Source of the DNA: CAYRYU01 sp964428355
Lineage (GTDB): Bacteria; Muiribacteriota; Ozemobacteria; Ozemobacterales; Ozemobacteraceae
Length of the DNA stretch: 27,002 bases
NCBI GenBank assembly: GCA_964428355.1
Contig: CAYRYU010000099.1
Coordinates: 1-27,002 of the forward strand
Direction of reading: 5' to 3'
Each line of letters begins with the position of its first letter. Position 1 is the first letter of the stretch. This document shows, piece after piece, positions 1 through 6,491 of the stretch. The notes below the pieces were generated by a model. The model had not been told where the DNA came from. It did not search any database and was given only the letters and a program-made list of their open reading frames with translations. The translations under genes were made by a program, and so were the position numbers.

Positions 1-242
1 ACTGCGGAGTTCCTCACCGGTGGGACGGAGAATGGGGAACGGAGGTCTTCCGCAACAGGGCGGTTGAGTGCGTGATGAAGGAAGGAGAGTTCCTTCCCGA
101 TGGGCTGGACGGTTGAAAGGACCTGTTCCAGAGCTTCAAGAAAGGAGACGCCACCCCGCGTGCTCCCCAGGCCCGAAGATCGTTTTCTGACCTCGGTGAC
201 GGCCTCGGCAAGGATTTCGTGACTTTCGGCTGATTTCTTCAT
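1..242 (-). CDS. moeA: Molybdopterin molybdenumtransferase MoeA, N-terminal part (cut by window edge)
   Basis: MoeA inserts molybdate into adenylylated molybdopterin in the last step of Mo-cofactor synthesis, in the cytoplasm. About 80 codons are visible. After a roughly 30-residue N-terminal extension the protein shows the family's entry region: an EALEQVLSTVQPIGKE helix, then ALNRPVAEDLRSPFSVPP followed by VRNSA, which matches the MoeA pattern ALGRVLAEDV..P.DVPPF.NSAMDGYA up to the point where the window cuts it. The ATG at 242-240 follows a purine-rich GGAAAAGCGAAG and lies about 14 nt downstream of a predicted transcription start. The extension ahead of the usual MoeA start is a little long, so a later internal start is possible, but no ATG is seen there. 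The catalytic part is outside the window, so completeness cannot be judged. A chimera or a fused MoeA is not excluded. Confidence 0.75.
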   Translation of the reverse strand, partial: MKKSAESHEILAEAVTEVRKRSSGLGSTRGGVSFLEALEQVLSTVQPIGKELSFLHHALNRPVAEDLRSPFSVPPVRNSA

Positions 243-262
243 CTTCGCTTTTCCAGGAAGGC

Positions 263-291
263 ATTCTAATCGATCCCATCCTTGTCCGCAA
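263..291 (-). promoter_or_regulatory. Predicted sigma-70-type promoter of moeA
   Basis: On the minus strand there is a -35-like TTGCGG (291-286), a 17-nt spacer and a -10-like TAGAAT (268-263, five of six consensus bases). Transcription would start near 256, just ahead of the moeA ATG at 242. The 104-bp gap between the small membrane gene and moeA holds nothing else that I can recognise. The same TAGAAT -10 hexamer occurs in two other predicted promoters of this window. Confidence 0.45.
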
Positions 292-346
292 CGTCCGGAG
301 AAGGCGTGTCGGTCAGAAAGCTCCGGTGGAAGGAACGGGGGGGAGG

Positions 347-655
347 TTATCTGGGCGGCTTTTTCCCGGAAAGGTAGGCCTCGATCCTGCGTCGGCCGGG
401 GTCGTCGAGGCTCTGGACCGCCTCCTCCGAGAGGTTGCGGAGGCTGGAGAGGATTATTCCTGCAAGAATGAACACCACTCCGAGAAGAAACACGATCACG
501 GCATTGGAAAAAGGGGATGGGGGAACCTCGAAGGTCAGCACGGTCGAAAGGGTGGCGGTTTCCGAGGCCCCCTGGACCGACGAACGGAAGAGTTCAAGGA
601 AGAAGAGGGTCCAGGCGAGTGTTTGGGGGGAAGGAAGAAATCTTCGTGGTTTCAA
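347..655 (-). CDS. Small membrane protein with signal peptide and one TM segment, function unknown
   Basis: I do not recognise the family. From the TTG at 655 (102 codons) the product has a signal-like N-terminus (KPRRFLPSPQTLAWTLFFLELF, plausible cleavage after VQG or VQGA). A short outer region follows, then a strong hydrophobic helix (AVIVFLLGVVFILAGIILSS) and a charged cytoplasmic tail ending SGKKPPR. The reading frame extends upstream to a GTG at 757 that overlaps the stop of the preceding TPR gene by 4 bp (GTGA). The extra 34 residues look unlike protein, being rich in Gly, Pro and Arg with no secondary-structure pattern, so I prefer the TTG start. A GGAGAGACGAG stretch lies just upstream of that TTG. 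The overlap suggests translational coupling with the TPR membrane protein, so the two may act together in the envelope. Confidence 0.55.
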   Translation of the reverse strand: MKPRRFLPSPQTLAWTLFFLELFRSSVQGASETATLSTVLTFEVPPSPFSNAVIVFLLGVVFILAGIILSSLRNLSEEAVQSLDDPGRRRIEAYLSGKKPPR

Positions 656-753
656 TGGAATCTCGTCTCTCCGGTATCTCCGTCCGATTCGGCTTGGTGT
701 GGTTGATTCAGGATAACACCCTCCGTGGCCCTCATCAAACTTGCCCGGAAAGG

Positions 754-2253
754 TCACGCGATCAGGGCCTGGGCGAGGGGAAAAGCCTCGGGGTCGGCAA
801 TGGGGAAACGGGACCTCAGGCCTTCAAGGTTCGCCGCCTCGAGCTTTCTCAGGAACCGGGGATGCCAGAACCGGGGATGTCTCTTGAGCCTCTCGGAGAG
901 CGCTTCTTGGAAAAGGGACTCGAATTTTTCTTTTCCCTCCGGGTTCTTCTGGTCCTGCAGAAGTGCCAGGAACAAACATGCGCGTGGGCGCAAGCCCATC
1001 GAGCCCAGGCAGCGGCGAAAATGCTCCCGGGCTTCTTCGAGGCGGTCACCCTTCAGGAAAAGGGATCCCGCGAGGTAGGAGAACCAAGGGGTATCCCATT
1101 CCCCTGCCAGAACCACCCCCTCTTCATGATTGCCCGCGGGGCCGATGAACAGGGTTTTAAGAAAGTACAACCCCGTTCTGATGACGAGGCCCGGAGGGCG
1201 CACTGCGAAGAGCCTCCGTAGATTTTGGAGAAATGTCCAGAGCCCGAATGCAAGGACCGCGCCGGCAAAAAGCAGGAAAAGGCATGACGCGCGGTAGGCA
1301 TTCCAATACCATCGCCAGAGTGTTCCCGTGGAGATCCCGAAGGTTCCTGCGGGATCGGGGGTTCCAAGTGCCATTGCTTCGGAGAAGTTGCCCAATCCGG
1401 CATGGGCAAGGGCCATCGGCCCGCGGAGCTGGGAAACCGGTATTCCAAGCTGTAAAGCCAGGGTGAAGTCTTTCAGCGCGGGTTCGAAACGGCCCTCCTG
1501 GAGAAGGATCTTCCCCCGCCAGAAGACGGCTTTTCCATTCCCCGGCCTGCTTTGTACAAGCGATTCGACGGTATCCAGAAGCTCCATGCCGTTTCCCGAG
1601 GTCGCCGAATTCTGGATGTGGGCGAGGGTTCTCTGCTGCTCACGGGCTTGGAGGACCTGCTCCCTGAGTGCCTTGGCTTCGGAGTTTCCGGGGTCCCTGG
1701 CCAGGGCCATGTCCAAAACCTGGAGGGCCTCCCCGTAATCGCCATGGTCGAAAGCATGCCGGGCCCGGAAACGGACTGCAAAATCCTGGCCATCGAACCT
1801 CCTGGGGGAGGTCGAGGTCTGTTCGACGAGCATCCCTGCCTCACGGAATGCATCGATCTCTCTTTGGGCTTTGTTGACTTTGAGCAATGCCTCTTCCGCC
1901 GTCGTATTCGACGGATCGAGCAGTAAAACATTCCTCAATGCTCTTCGTGCTTCCGGGTATCGGTGACAAGAGAGGGCGAAAAGCCCCTTGTCCAGGCTTT
2001 CCTTGACTTCTTTGGAAACGGCTGCCTCGACCCGGTTTTCGAGATCTGGGAGGGCGGGATTCTTGGGGTCCCTCCGCTTGATCTCGTAGATGACTGTTCT
2101 GGCCTGGCCAGGATGCCCCTTGCCCAATTCTTCCTGCGCCCGTCGGATAAGGGTATCGACTACTTCTTCCCCTCTGATTCGGCAGTTGGCGGGGAAGAAG
2201 ATGCCCAGGAAAAGGAACACCAGAAACAACAGCACGGAACACTTAGTTGTCAT
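754..2253 (-). CDS. TPR-repeat membrane protein with signal peptide
   Basis: A 499-residue protein of unknown specific role. The start is taken at the ATG 2253-2251, because it begins a clear signal peptide (MTTKCSVLLFLVFLFLGIFF, then PANC) preceded by GGAGTGGGAAG. The open frame runs 200 codons further upstream but through non-protein-like sequence that contains the intergenic promoters. The N-terminal half holds degenerate TPR units, for example the stretch around HRYPEARRALRNVLLLDP, the one around GDYGEALQVLDMALARDP and the one around GRFEPALKDFTLALQ. A transmembrane helix follows at about residues 320-340 (SCLFLLFAGAVLAFGLW). The C-terminal part has another TPR-like unit (KGDRLEEAREHFRRCL). 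An N-terminal signal plus a central TM would put the N-terminal TPRs outside and the C-terminal part in the cytoplasm. Such proteins usually scaffold envelope complexes. No enzymatic motif is seen. Confidence 0.8.
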   Translation of the reverse strand: MTTKCSVLLFLVFLFLGIFFPANCRIRGEEVVDTLIRRAQEELGKGHPGQARTVIYEIKRRDPKNPALPDLENRVEAAVSKEVKESLDKGLFALSCHRYPEARRALRNVLLLDPSNTTAEEALLKVNKAQREIDAFREAGMLVEQTSTSPRRFDGQDFAVRFRARHAFDHGDYGEALQVLDMALARDPGNSEAKALREQVLQAREQQRTLAHIQNSATSGNGMELLDTVESLVQSRPGNGKAVFWRGKILLQEGRFEPALKDFTLALQLGIPVSQLRGPMALAHAGLGNFSEAMALGTPDPAGTFGISTGTLWRWYWNAYRASCLFLLFAGAVLAFGLWTFLQNLRRLFAVRPPGLVIRTGLYFLKTLFIGPAGNHEEGVVLAGEWDTPWFSYLAGSLFLKGDRLEEAREHFRRCLGSMGLRPRACLFLALLQDQKNPEGKEKFESLFQEALSERLKRHPRFWHPRFLRKLEAANLEGLRSRFPIADPEAFPLAQALIA

Positions 2254-2311
2254 GGTTCTTCCCACTCCGGATCGTAGAATCCAACCGAACGCCGTGAGGT
2301 TTTCCACTCCC

Positions 2312-2341
2312 ATTCTACCCGAGGAAGTCGCACTTCTACAA
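2312..2341 (-). promoter_or_regulatory. Possible promoter of the TPR membrane-protein gene
   Basis: On the minus strand there is a TTGTAG (2341-2336), an 18-nt spacer and TAGAAT (2317-2312), placing a start near 2305, about 50 nt before the ATG at 2253. The -35 match is weak and the -10 match good. It lies in the 280-bp divergent intergenic region 2254-2533, which otherwise holds only the plus-strand promoter listed separately. Confidence 0.35.
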
Positions 2342-2468
2342 CCAACTCTCCCACCCCAGATCCGTCGCAGCCGGTTCGATTCCAGGCGGGTCCTTCGTCC
2401 CAGTCGATCCTGCCGGAGAAATGGGGTCTTGCGCCATTCTGTGCCTCGAATTTGGAATTCGGACAATC

Positions 2469-2497
2469 TTGTGGGCGGGAGGGCGTGGGGGTAGAAT
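2469..2497 (+). promoter_or_regulatory. Possible promoter of the secreted repeat protein gene
   Basis: TTGTGG (2469-2474), a 17-nt spacer and TAGAAT (2492-2497) predict a transcription start near 2504, 30 nt before the ATG at 2534. A strong GGGAGGA ribosome-binding site (2519-2525) follows. The -35 hexamer matches only in its TTG, while the -10 has five of six bases. Confidence 0.45.
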
Positions 2498-2533
2498 CCC
2501 ATGTTATAACCCGCGATCAGGGAGGAATGGAAA

Positions 2534-3295
2534 ATGCGCGTTTTGCTGGTCCTTTTGGCTTGCTGTTTCACTTTGCCCTCGACTCTCAAGGCTGAGCCGG
2601 GCGGGGTTTCCCCGATCCTGGTCGAACGGTTCGATGCCGCGGCGCAAACGGCGCAGGCGGGGAGCAACACGGAAGCCCTGGCGATGTACGAGAAGCTTTT
2701 CGAACCAGCCACGGATGGTGCGGAACTCGAATATGTCGACGAGTTCGCTTTCGAGGTCGCGCTCCGACGCACGTACTGTCTCATGGACCTGGGAAGATAC
2801 GCCGATGCCCGAAGGATCTTCGAAGCCCCCGAAACCGGGAAACTGCTTGCCAAGATGCCGCCCGAGCGGAAAAGTTCCTACTATTTCGCTTTCGGGAACA
2901 CGCTGGGAAACCTGAAGGACCTCGAAACGATGCATTCCGTCCTTTTAAAGGCGGTCGATGTCGCGATGAACGAACTCAAAGACAAGAACAAGGCAGAGGA
3001 GGCCTGGGCTTCACTCCTGGCCCGGACACAGGAAGCCGAAGACTGGCCTCTTCTCGAGAAATTCTGTCTCGAGGCTCATGGTTTCGGGGTCCAGAACGAG
3101 GCATACGTCGTGCAAGTGAAAGCGGGGGAGAGCGTCTGCTTCGCCTACCGGGGTTTGAAGCAGTTCGACAAAGCGCGAGCCCGCGCGGAGAAGGTGATGG
3201 AATTCTATCGCGGGGACACCAGCCCGGAAAACAAGGACTGGAACACAGCCCAGCTCGCAAAATGGAAGCAGTTCATCGATTCGCTCCCCAAGTGA
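2534..3295 (+). CDS. Secreted helical-repeat (TPR-like) protein, function unknown
   Basis: A 253-residue exported protein. The ATG at 2534 has a textbook Shine-Dalgarno (GGGAGGA, about 8 nt upstream) and opens a signal peptide (MRVLLVLLACCFTLPSTLKA, likely cleaved before EPGG). The mature part is almost entirely amphipathic helices arranged like TPR or Sel1-type repeats, for example AQAGSNTEALAMYEKLFEPA, the LGRYADARRIFEAP unit and the C-terminal LKQFDKARARAEKVMEFYRG. It has no TM segment, no catalytic motif and no lipobox. It is divergent from the neighbouring TPR membrane protein, so both may belong to one envelope system, which is inference from content and proximity only. I do not recognise a named family. 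Confidence 0.8.
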   Translation: MRVLLVLLACCFTLPSTLKAEPGGVSPILVERFDAAAQTAQAGSNTEALAMYEKLFEPATDGAELEYVDEFAFEVALRRTYCLMDLGRYADARRIFEAPETGKLLAKMPPERKSSYYFAFGNTLGNLKDLETMHSVLLKAVDVAMNELKDKNKAEEAWASLLARTQEAEDWPLLEKFCLEAHGFGVQNEAYVVQVKAGESVCFAYRGLKQFDKARARAEKVMEFYRGDTSPENKDWNTAQLAKWKQFIDSLPK

Positions 3296-3315
3296 GAAGG
3301 GTTCCGGGAATTCCC

Positions 3316-3341
3316 AAACCGGTTTCAGGCCTTCCCGGTTT
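3316..3341. terminator. Inverted repeat between convergent genes (possible bidirectional terminator)
   Basis: AAACCGG (3316-3322) and CCGGTTT (3335-3341) form a 7-bp stem with a 12-nt loop, nested in further GGGAA/TTCCC symmetry. It sits between the stop of the plus-strand secreted protein (3295) and the last codons of the minus-strand OB-fold gene (stop 3327-3325). Neither side has a good T-run, so intrinsic termination is uncertain. Confidence 0.3.
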
Positions 3342-3909
3342 CCCGGGAGCGTAAAAAGAGGGAAGTTCCCAGAACCAGACAAAGCAGGCCCAGCGCGGCG
3401 CAGTAGAATACTTCCCTGGAACTCAGCTCCGAAAGCCTTTCCCGGGAGGGCTCGGTCAGGGAAAGGGTTTCCCCGTGAAAATCCAGCTCCCCGGAGTGGT
3501 CAAGGCAGATTCTTTGGAGGGTCCCTGAGATCCGCAGCACCTCCCCGAACCGGCGGTGGTTTCCACCCTTGAAAACCCCAGGGTCCCGGGCGATGGAAGC
3601 CGGGAAGAATACACCGATGGGAACGCCTTCCTCGCAGACGTTGACCCAGATTCCGGATTTCGCGCGGAGAGCTTCCCCGATGATTTCCCCGCGGATCACG
3701 AACCGCCTCCCCGATAGCTTCGAGGAACTCTCGATGAGCGTCGAAATCGATGCCGGTTCTGCCTCGGATTGAACCCCGGACGGCGGGCGGGCCAGATTGG
3801 CGATCGAGGAAGACTTGTCCGACGCATCGATGGCGCTATCTCCAACTCCCGCGTGGGAAGTTGCGAGCAGGACCAGGATGGTAAAGGCCATCATCGATCG
3901 CGCTCTCAT
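3325..3909 (-). CDS. Membrane-anchored OB-fold-like protein, last gene of the trk operon
   Basis: A 194-residue protein. The ATG 3909-3907 overlaps the trkH stop as ATGA and is preceded by GGTGAAGGGAAG. It starts with a signal peptide (MMAFTILVLLATSHAGVG), then a low-complexity Ser-rich linker. A single beta-rich domain at about residues 68-150 has the strand rhythm of an OB fold of the tRNA-anticodon/helicase-like type: RFVIRGEIIGEAL, GIWVNVCEEG, IGVFFP, EVLRISGTLQRIC, then GELDFHGETLSL. A C-terminal TM helix (VFYCAALGLLCLVLGTSLFL) and a positively charged tail follow, so the domain should face the periplasm. I recall similar OB-like proteins next to Trk-type genes in other bacteria, but cannot verify this. 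Ligand and function are unknown. Nucleic-acid binding is unlikely outside the membrane. Confidence 0.7.
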   Translation of the reverse strand: MRARSMMAFTILVLLATSHAGVGDSAIDASDKSSSIANLARPPSGVQSEAEPASISTLIESSSKLSGRRFVIRGEIIGEALRAKSGIWVNVCEEGVPIGVFFPASIARDPGVFKGGNHRRFGEVLRISGTLQRICLDHSGELDFHGETLSLTEPSRERLSELSSREVFYCAALGLLCLVLGTSLFLRSRETGKA

Positions 3910-5408
3910 CTTCCCTTCACCCAGCTGACCAGATATCCCGCCCCGACGAGGACGGCGATGAATTCCATCCGTCCAAGCCACATGACGAGAATGTAGGTGA
4001 TTTTCAACCCCCATGGCATCGATGGTGACGTCATTCCACAGGAAAGTCCGCTATTCGAAGCTGCGGATACTCCCTCGAAAAGAGAATCCGAAATGGGGAA
4101 GCCCGCCGCCACCCCCGCCATCGCCGCGAGGATGTAGAGGCCAACGAACATGATCCCGAAGATGAACCCCTTGTACACCATGGCCTGGGTTATCAGCCGG
4201 TCCTGCCCGTGGTGGATCCGGACGACGGTCATGGCCGAAGGCGGAAGCAACATCTGTTTGACCTCGAAAAGGATACCTTTGACAATCTGGACAATCCGGA
4301 TTCCCTTCACCCCTCCCGCTGTGCTGCATGCCGAGCCCCCGATCGCCATGGCAATGATGCAGGCGAGGAATGCAACCGGCGGCCAGTCATTGATGAACTG
4401 CCTGGCATAGATCGTCATGTTGCCGGTGGTGGTGTGGGCGGAAGTCATCTGGTACACAACCTTCCGGAATGCCACTTCCGCGGTCGGGTAGATGCCTGAT
4501 TGGTAGCAGGAGAAGAGCGCTATTCCCGTTAGGATCGTTACGGTCACAAAGAAAGAGCGGACCTCCGAGTTCATGAGGATTTCCCCCAGGTCTCCTGAAA
4601 ATGCCCGCGAATGAACGAAGAAGTTCAGGGAGCCGACGATGAAGATCACCATCGTAAGAAGGTCAATCCCGGGGGAATGGTAATAGAGAAGGTTCTGGAC
4701 GTGCGGGGCGAATCCACCCGTCGACCAGGCTCCCTCGAAGAGGTAGATCGAGTCGAGGATGGCCCTGATGGGTTCCATTCCCAGATTCCGGAGAACCATG
4801 TAGAGGGCCGCACTTCCGAACAACAGGTAGAACGTGCTTACCTTCCAGATCGTTCGGGCCGTATGAAGAACGTTCGGCCAGAGGCGCTCGTCCTTCCCCT
4901 CTCCGACGTAGAGTTGGAAGAAAAGTGGGGAATCCTTGAGGATGATCGCCAGGAAGAGGGCGATTATCCCCTGACCTCCCACGAACGTGATGAGGTGCCG
5001 CAAAAACTGCAGGCCTTCCGGGGCATGCTCCAGATCCTGGATCAGCACCAGGCCGGTAGTAGTGAACCCCGACATCACGTCGAAGCAGGCATCGAGGTAA
5101 GATCCGAAATGGCCGGTCAGCCAGTATGTCCAACCCACCTGAAGGGTGGAAAACAACCAGACGACCGCGGCCAGGAAAAAAGATCCTGCCCCTGACAGTT
5201 CAACCTCGGAAGGGGGGATCCTCAGAAGAAGGAGCCCTGCGAGAAATGACCCGAATCCTCCCGTGGCAAGCCTGACCGCGGACGCGATCTCCCCGAAAGC
5301 CAGGCTGACCGACGCGCAGAGGATTGTCAGGAACCCTATGAGAACTGAAACTTTCCCGAGAAACCTTCCGATGACAGGGAGCTCCTGTCTTACAGGACGA
5401 ACCAGCAT
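3906..5408 (-). CDS. trkH: TrkH/KtrB-family potassium uptake channel subunit
   Basis: The pore-forming K+ translocating subunit of a Trk/Ktr system in the inner membrane, 500 residues and about the usual TrkH length. The four K+-channel-like repeats are recognisable by their filter segments: FTTTGL (115-120), WSTGGF (228-233), AHTTTGN (324-330) and ASNSGLSCG (450-458). Each is flanked by hydrophobic helices, and the Gly typical of every Trk filter is kept. The segment GSACSTAGGVKGIRI at about 358-372 corresponds to the third-repeat gating region. The ATG at 5408 lies 5 nt after the stop of the 42-codon gene and 4 nt overlap the next gene. TrkA encoded upstream should form the cytosolic gating ring. 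Transcription probably comes from the sigma-54 promoter ahead of trkA. The family call is firm. TrkH, TrkG and KtrB cannot be separated with certainty by eye. Confidence 0.95.
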   Translation of the reverse strand: MLVRPVRQELPVIGRFLGKVSVLIGFLTILCASVSLAFGEIASAVRLATGGFGSFLAGLLLLRIPPSEVELSGAGSFFLAAVVWLFSTLQVGWTYWLTGHFGSYLDACFDVMSGFTTTGLVLIQDLEHAPEGLQFLRHLITFVGGQGIIALFLAIILKDSPLFFQLYVGEGKDERLWPNVLHTARTIWKVSTFYLLFGSAALYMVLRNLGMEPIRAILDSIYLFEGAWSTGGFAPHVQNLLYYHSPGIDLLTMVIFIVGSLNFFVHSRAFSGDLGEILMNSEVRSFFVTVTILTGIALFSCYQSGIYPTAEVAFRKVVYQMTSAHTTTGNMTIYARQFINDWPPVAFLACIIAMAIGGSACSTAGGVKGIRIVQIVKGILFEVKQMLLPPSAMTVVRIHHGQDRLITQAMVYKGFIFGIMFVGLYILAAMAGVAAGFPISDSLFEGVSAASNSGLSCGMTSPSMPWGLKITYILVMWLGRMEFIAVLVGAGYLVSWVKGR

Positions 5409-5413
5409 GGTGG

Positions 5414-5542
5414 TTATCGGGCCCCCGGGATGGAAAGGATGATTGAAAGAGCTTTGAGAAAGAGGACAAGAGCCCCGACCGCACCGAGTTCCACCGCCAT
5501 CCCAAGAAGGTTGGCCTTGACCGATGTTCTCGACCTGATCAT
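5414..5542 (-). CDS. 42-residue single-TM protein between trkA and trkH
   Basis: The ATG 5542-5540 overlaps the trkA stop as ATGA and the TAA (5416-5414) ends 5 nt before the trkH ATG, so the gene fits the operon's tight packing exactly. The product, MIRSRTSVKANLLGMAVELG followed by AVGALVLFLKALSIILSIPGAR, has a basic N-terminus and one hydrophobic helix at about residues 12-38 with small and bulky residues alternating. By position and size it resembles accessory peptides of K+ transporters such as KdpF, but the sequence is not KdpF. It could be a stabilising subunit of TrkH. Alternatively it is only a coupling device that hands ribosomes from trkA to trkH. No homologue is recognised. Confidence 0.65.
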   Translation of the reverse strand: MIRSRTSVKANLLGMAVELGAVGALVLFLKALSIILSIPGAR

Positions 5543-6264
5543 ATCGTCCCTTTCATTTCCGCCTGCTCCCTGGCCTTTGTGCCGTTGAGCGGCATACGTC
5601 CGCCCCGCGAACCGAGTATCAGACCCCGGGTTGCCTCCTCCGCGTGCGATTTGAGGATGACGTAGAGAAAATCCCCTTCCGAAATGCTGGTATCGCCCCG
5701 GGGAATGCATGTCTCATTACTGCGCTCGAGGATGGAAACCCGTGCGTCCGGGGGCATCGTGATCTCACGGAGACATTTTCCGACAAGGGGGTTTCCGTTT
5801 TCGATCTTGAACTTGACCAGCTTCATATCGCCGTCCTTCATCGTGAGAAGAGTCATCTCCTTGACCAGGACGGATTCGTTCTCGATGGCCCGGGCAATGA
5901 TACTCGTTGCGGAGACGGGGAAATCGACACCCATCGATTGGAACACCTTTTCGTTGGCGGGATCGTTGACCCTGCCGATCGTCCGGGGGACGTTGAAGTG
6001 CTTCTTTGCGAGGCCGCAAATGATCATGTTGTCCTTGTCGTTGCCCGTTACCGCCGCAAGACATTCAGCTTTCTTTATTCCGGCATCTTCGAGTGATCCG
6101 AGGTGGGTTCCGTCACCCTGGATGATCAAGCCGTCGAAACCGATTCCTAGGCTCTGGTTTGCGGCAGGGTCCTTCTCGATGACTGCCACGTCATGGCCAT
6201 CCCTCGAAAAGCTCCTTGCCAGATGAGCGCCAACTGCGCCCGCCCCGATGATGATGATATACAT
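5539..6264 (-). CDS. trkA: TrkA-family K+ channel regulatory subunit (RCK domain)
   Basis: The cytosolic nucleotide-binding regulator of the TrkH channel, 241 residues with a single RCK unit like KtrA, rather than the duplicated 458-residue E. coli TrkA. The ATG 6264-6262 follows GGGAGG at ideal spacing. A Rossmann start MYIIIIGAGAVGAHLA carries the GxGxxG loop (GAGAVG, 7-12) and the acidic strand end VAVIEKD that selects NAD(H)/ATP ribose. Typical TrkA_N segments follow (QGDGTHLGSLEDAGIKKAE, AVTGNDKDNMI, GRVNDPANEKVFQSMGVD). The C-terminal TrkA_C domain runs from about residue 140 (KIENGNPLVGKCLREI ... ISEGDFLYVIL) and ends in a charged tail. First gene of the trk operon, with a 36-nt leader from a predicted sigma-54 promoter and an upstream palindromic activator site. 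Confidence 0.93.
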   Translation of the reverse strand: MYIIIIGAGAVGAHLARSFSRDGHDVAVIEKDPAANQSLGIGFDGLIIQGDGTHLGSLEDAGIKKAECLAAVTGNDKDNMIICGLAKKHFNVPRTIGRVNDPANEKVFQSMGVDFPVSATSIIARAIENESVLVKEMTLLTMKDGDMKLVKFKIENGNPLVGKCLREITMPPDARVSILERSNETCIPRGDTSISEGDFLYVILKSHAEEATRGLILGSRGGRMPLNGTKAREQAEMKGTI

Positions 6265-6310
6265 CGTGCCTCCCGGGAAGCGAAATGACTTCGCTTTCAT
6301 GAATTGGTTC

Positions 6311-6326
6311 AGCAAGGTTCATGCCC
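6311..6326 (-). promoter_or_regulatory. Sigma-54 (-24/-12) promoter of the trk operon
   Basis: On the minus strand, GGGCATGAACCTTGCT contains GG, exactly 10 nt, then GC. It matches the sigma-54 consensus TGGCACG-N4-TTGC(A/T) as GGCATG-AACC-TTGCT. Transcription would start about 6300, 36 nt before the trkA ATG. A near-identical element (GGCATG-GATT-TTGCT) precedes the receiver-TPR gene. The 6265-6491 region contains this promoter and the upstream palindrome and no gene. Confidence 0.75.
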
Positions 6327-6456
6327 GGCAGGTTGGGACGGACCTCGATCGCCCGGAAAACGGCTACGGTAAAGGTCCATGCCGCCTTGGGCGTTGGGGC
6401 ATGGGACTCCCCACCCGTGAATCCGGAACAGCGGAACGGGTTGGCGGTTCAGTGGA

Positions 6457-6471
6457 ATTGCATTATGCAAT
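6457..6471. promoter_or_regulatory. Palindromic activator site (UAS) upstream of the trk sigma-54 promoter
   Basis: ATTGCATTATGCAAT is a perfect dyad (7-bp arms, 1-nt centre), equally read as ATTGCA-N3-TGCAAT. It lies about 150-165 bp upstream of the predicted trk transcription start, the usual place for an NtrC-type enhancer site. The same ATTGCA-N3-TGCAAT pattern occurs twice upstream of the other sigma-54 promoter in this window. Confidence 0.7.
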
Positions 6472-6491
6472 GGGGGAATGGAACCGCGCTA

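Noticed and set aside
2372..2388. GGTTCGATTCC, resembling a tRNA T-arm loop, in the divergent intergenic region
   Set aside because: The T-stem pairs only three of five positions and no acceptor, anticodon or D-arm can be built around it.
2254..2853. Upstream 200-codon extension of the TPR gene
   Set aside because: It covers the divergent promoter region and the start of the opposite gene, and the signal peptide begins at 2253.
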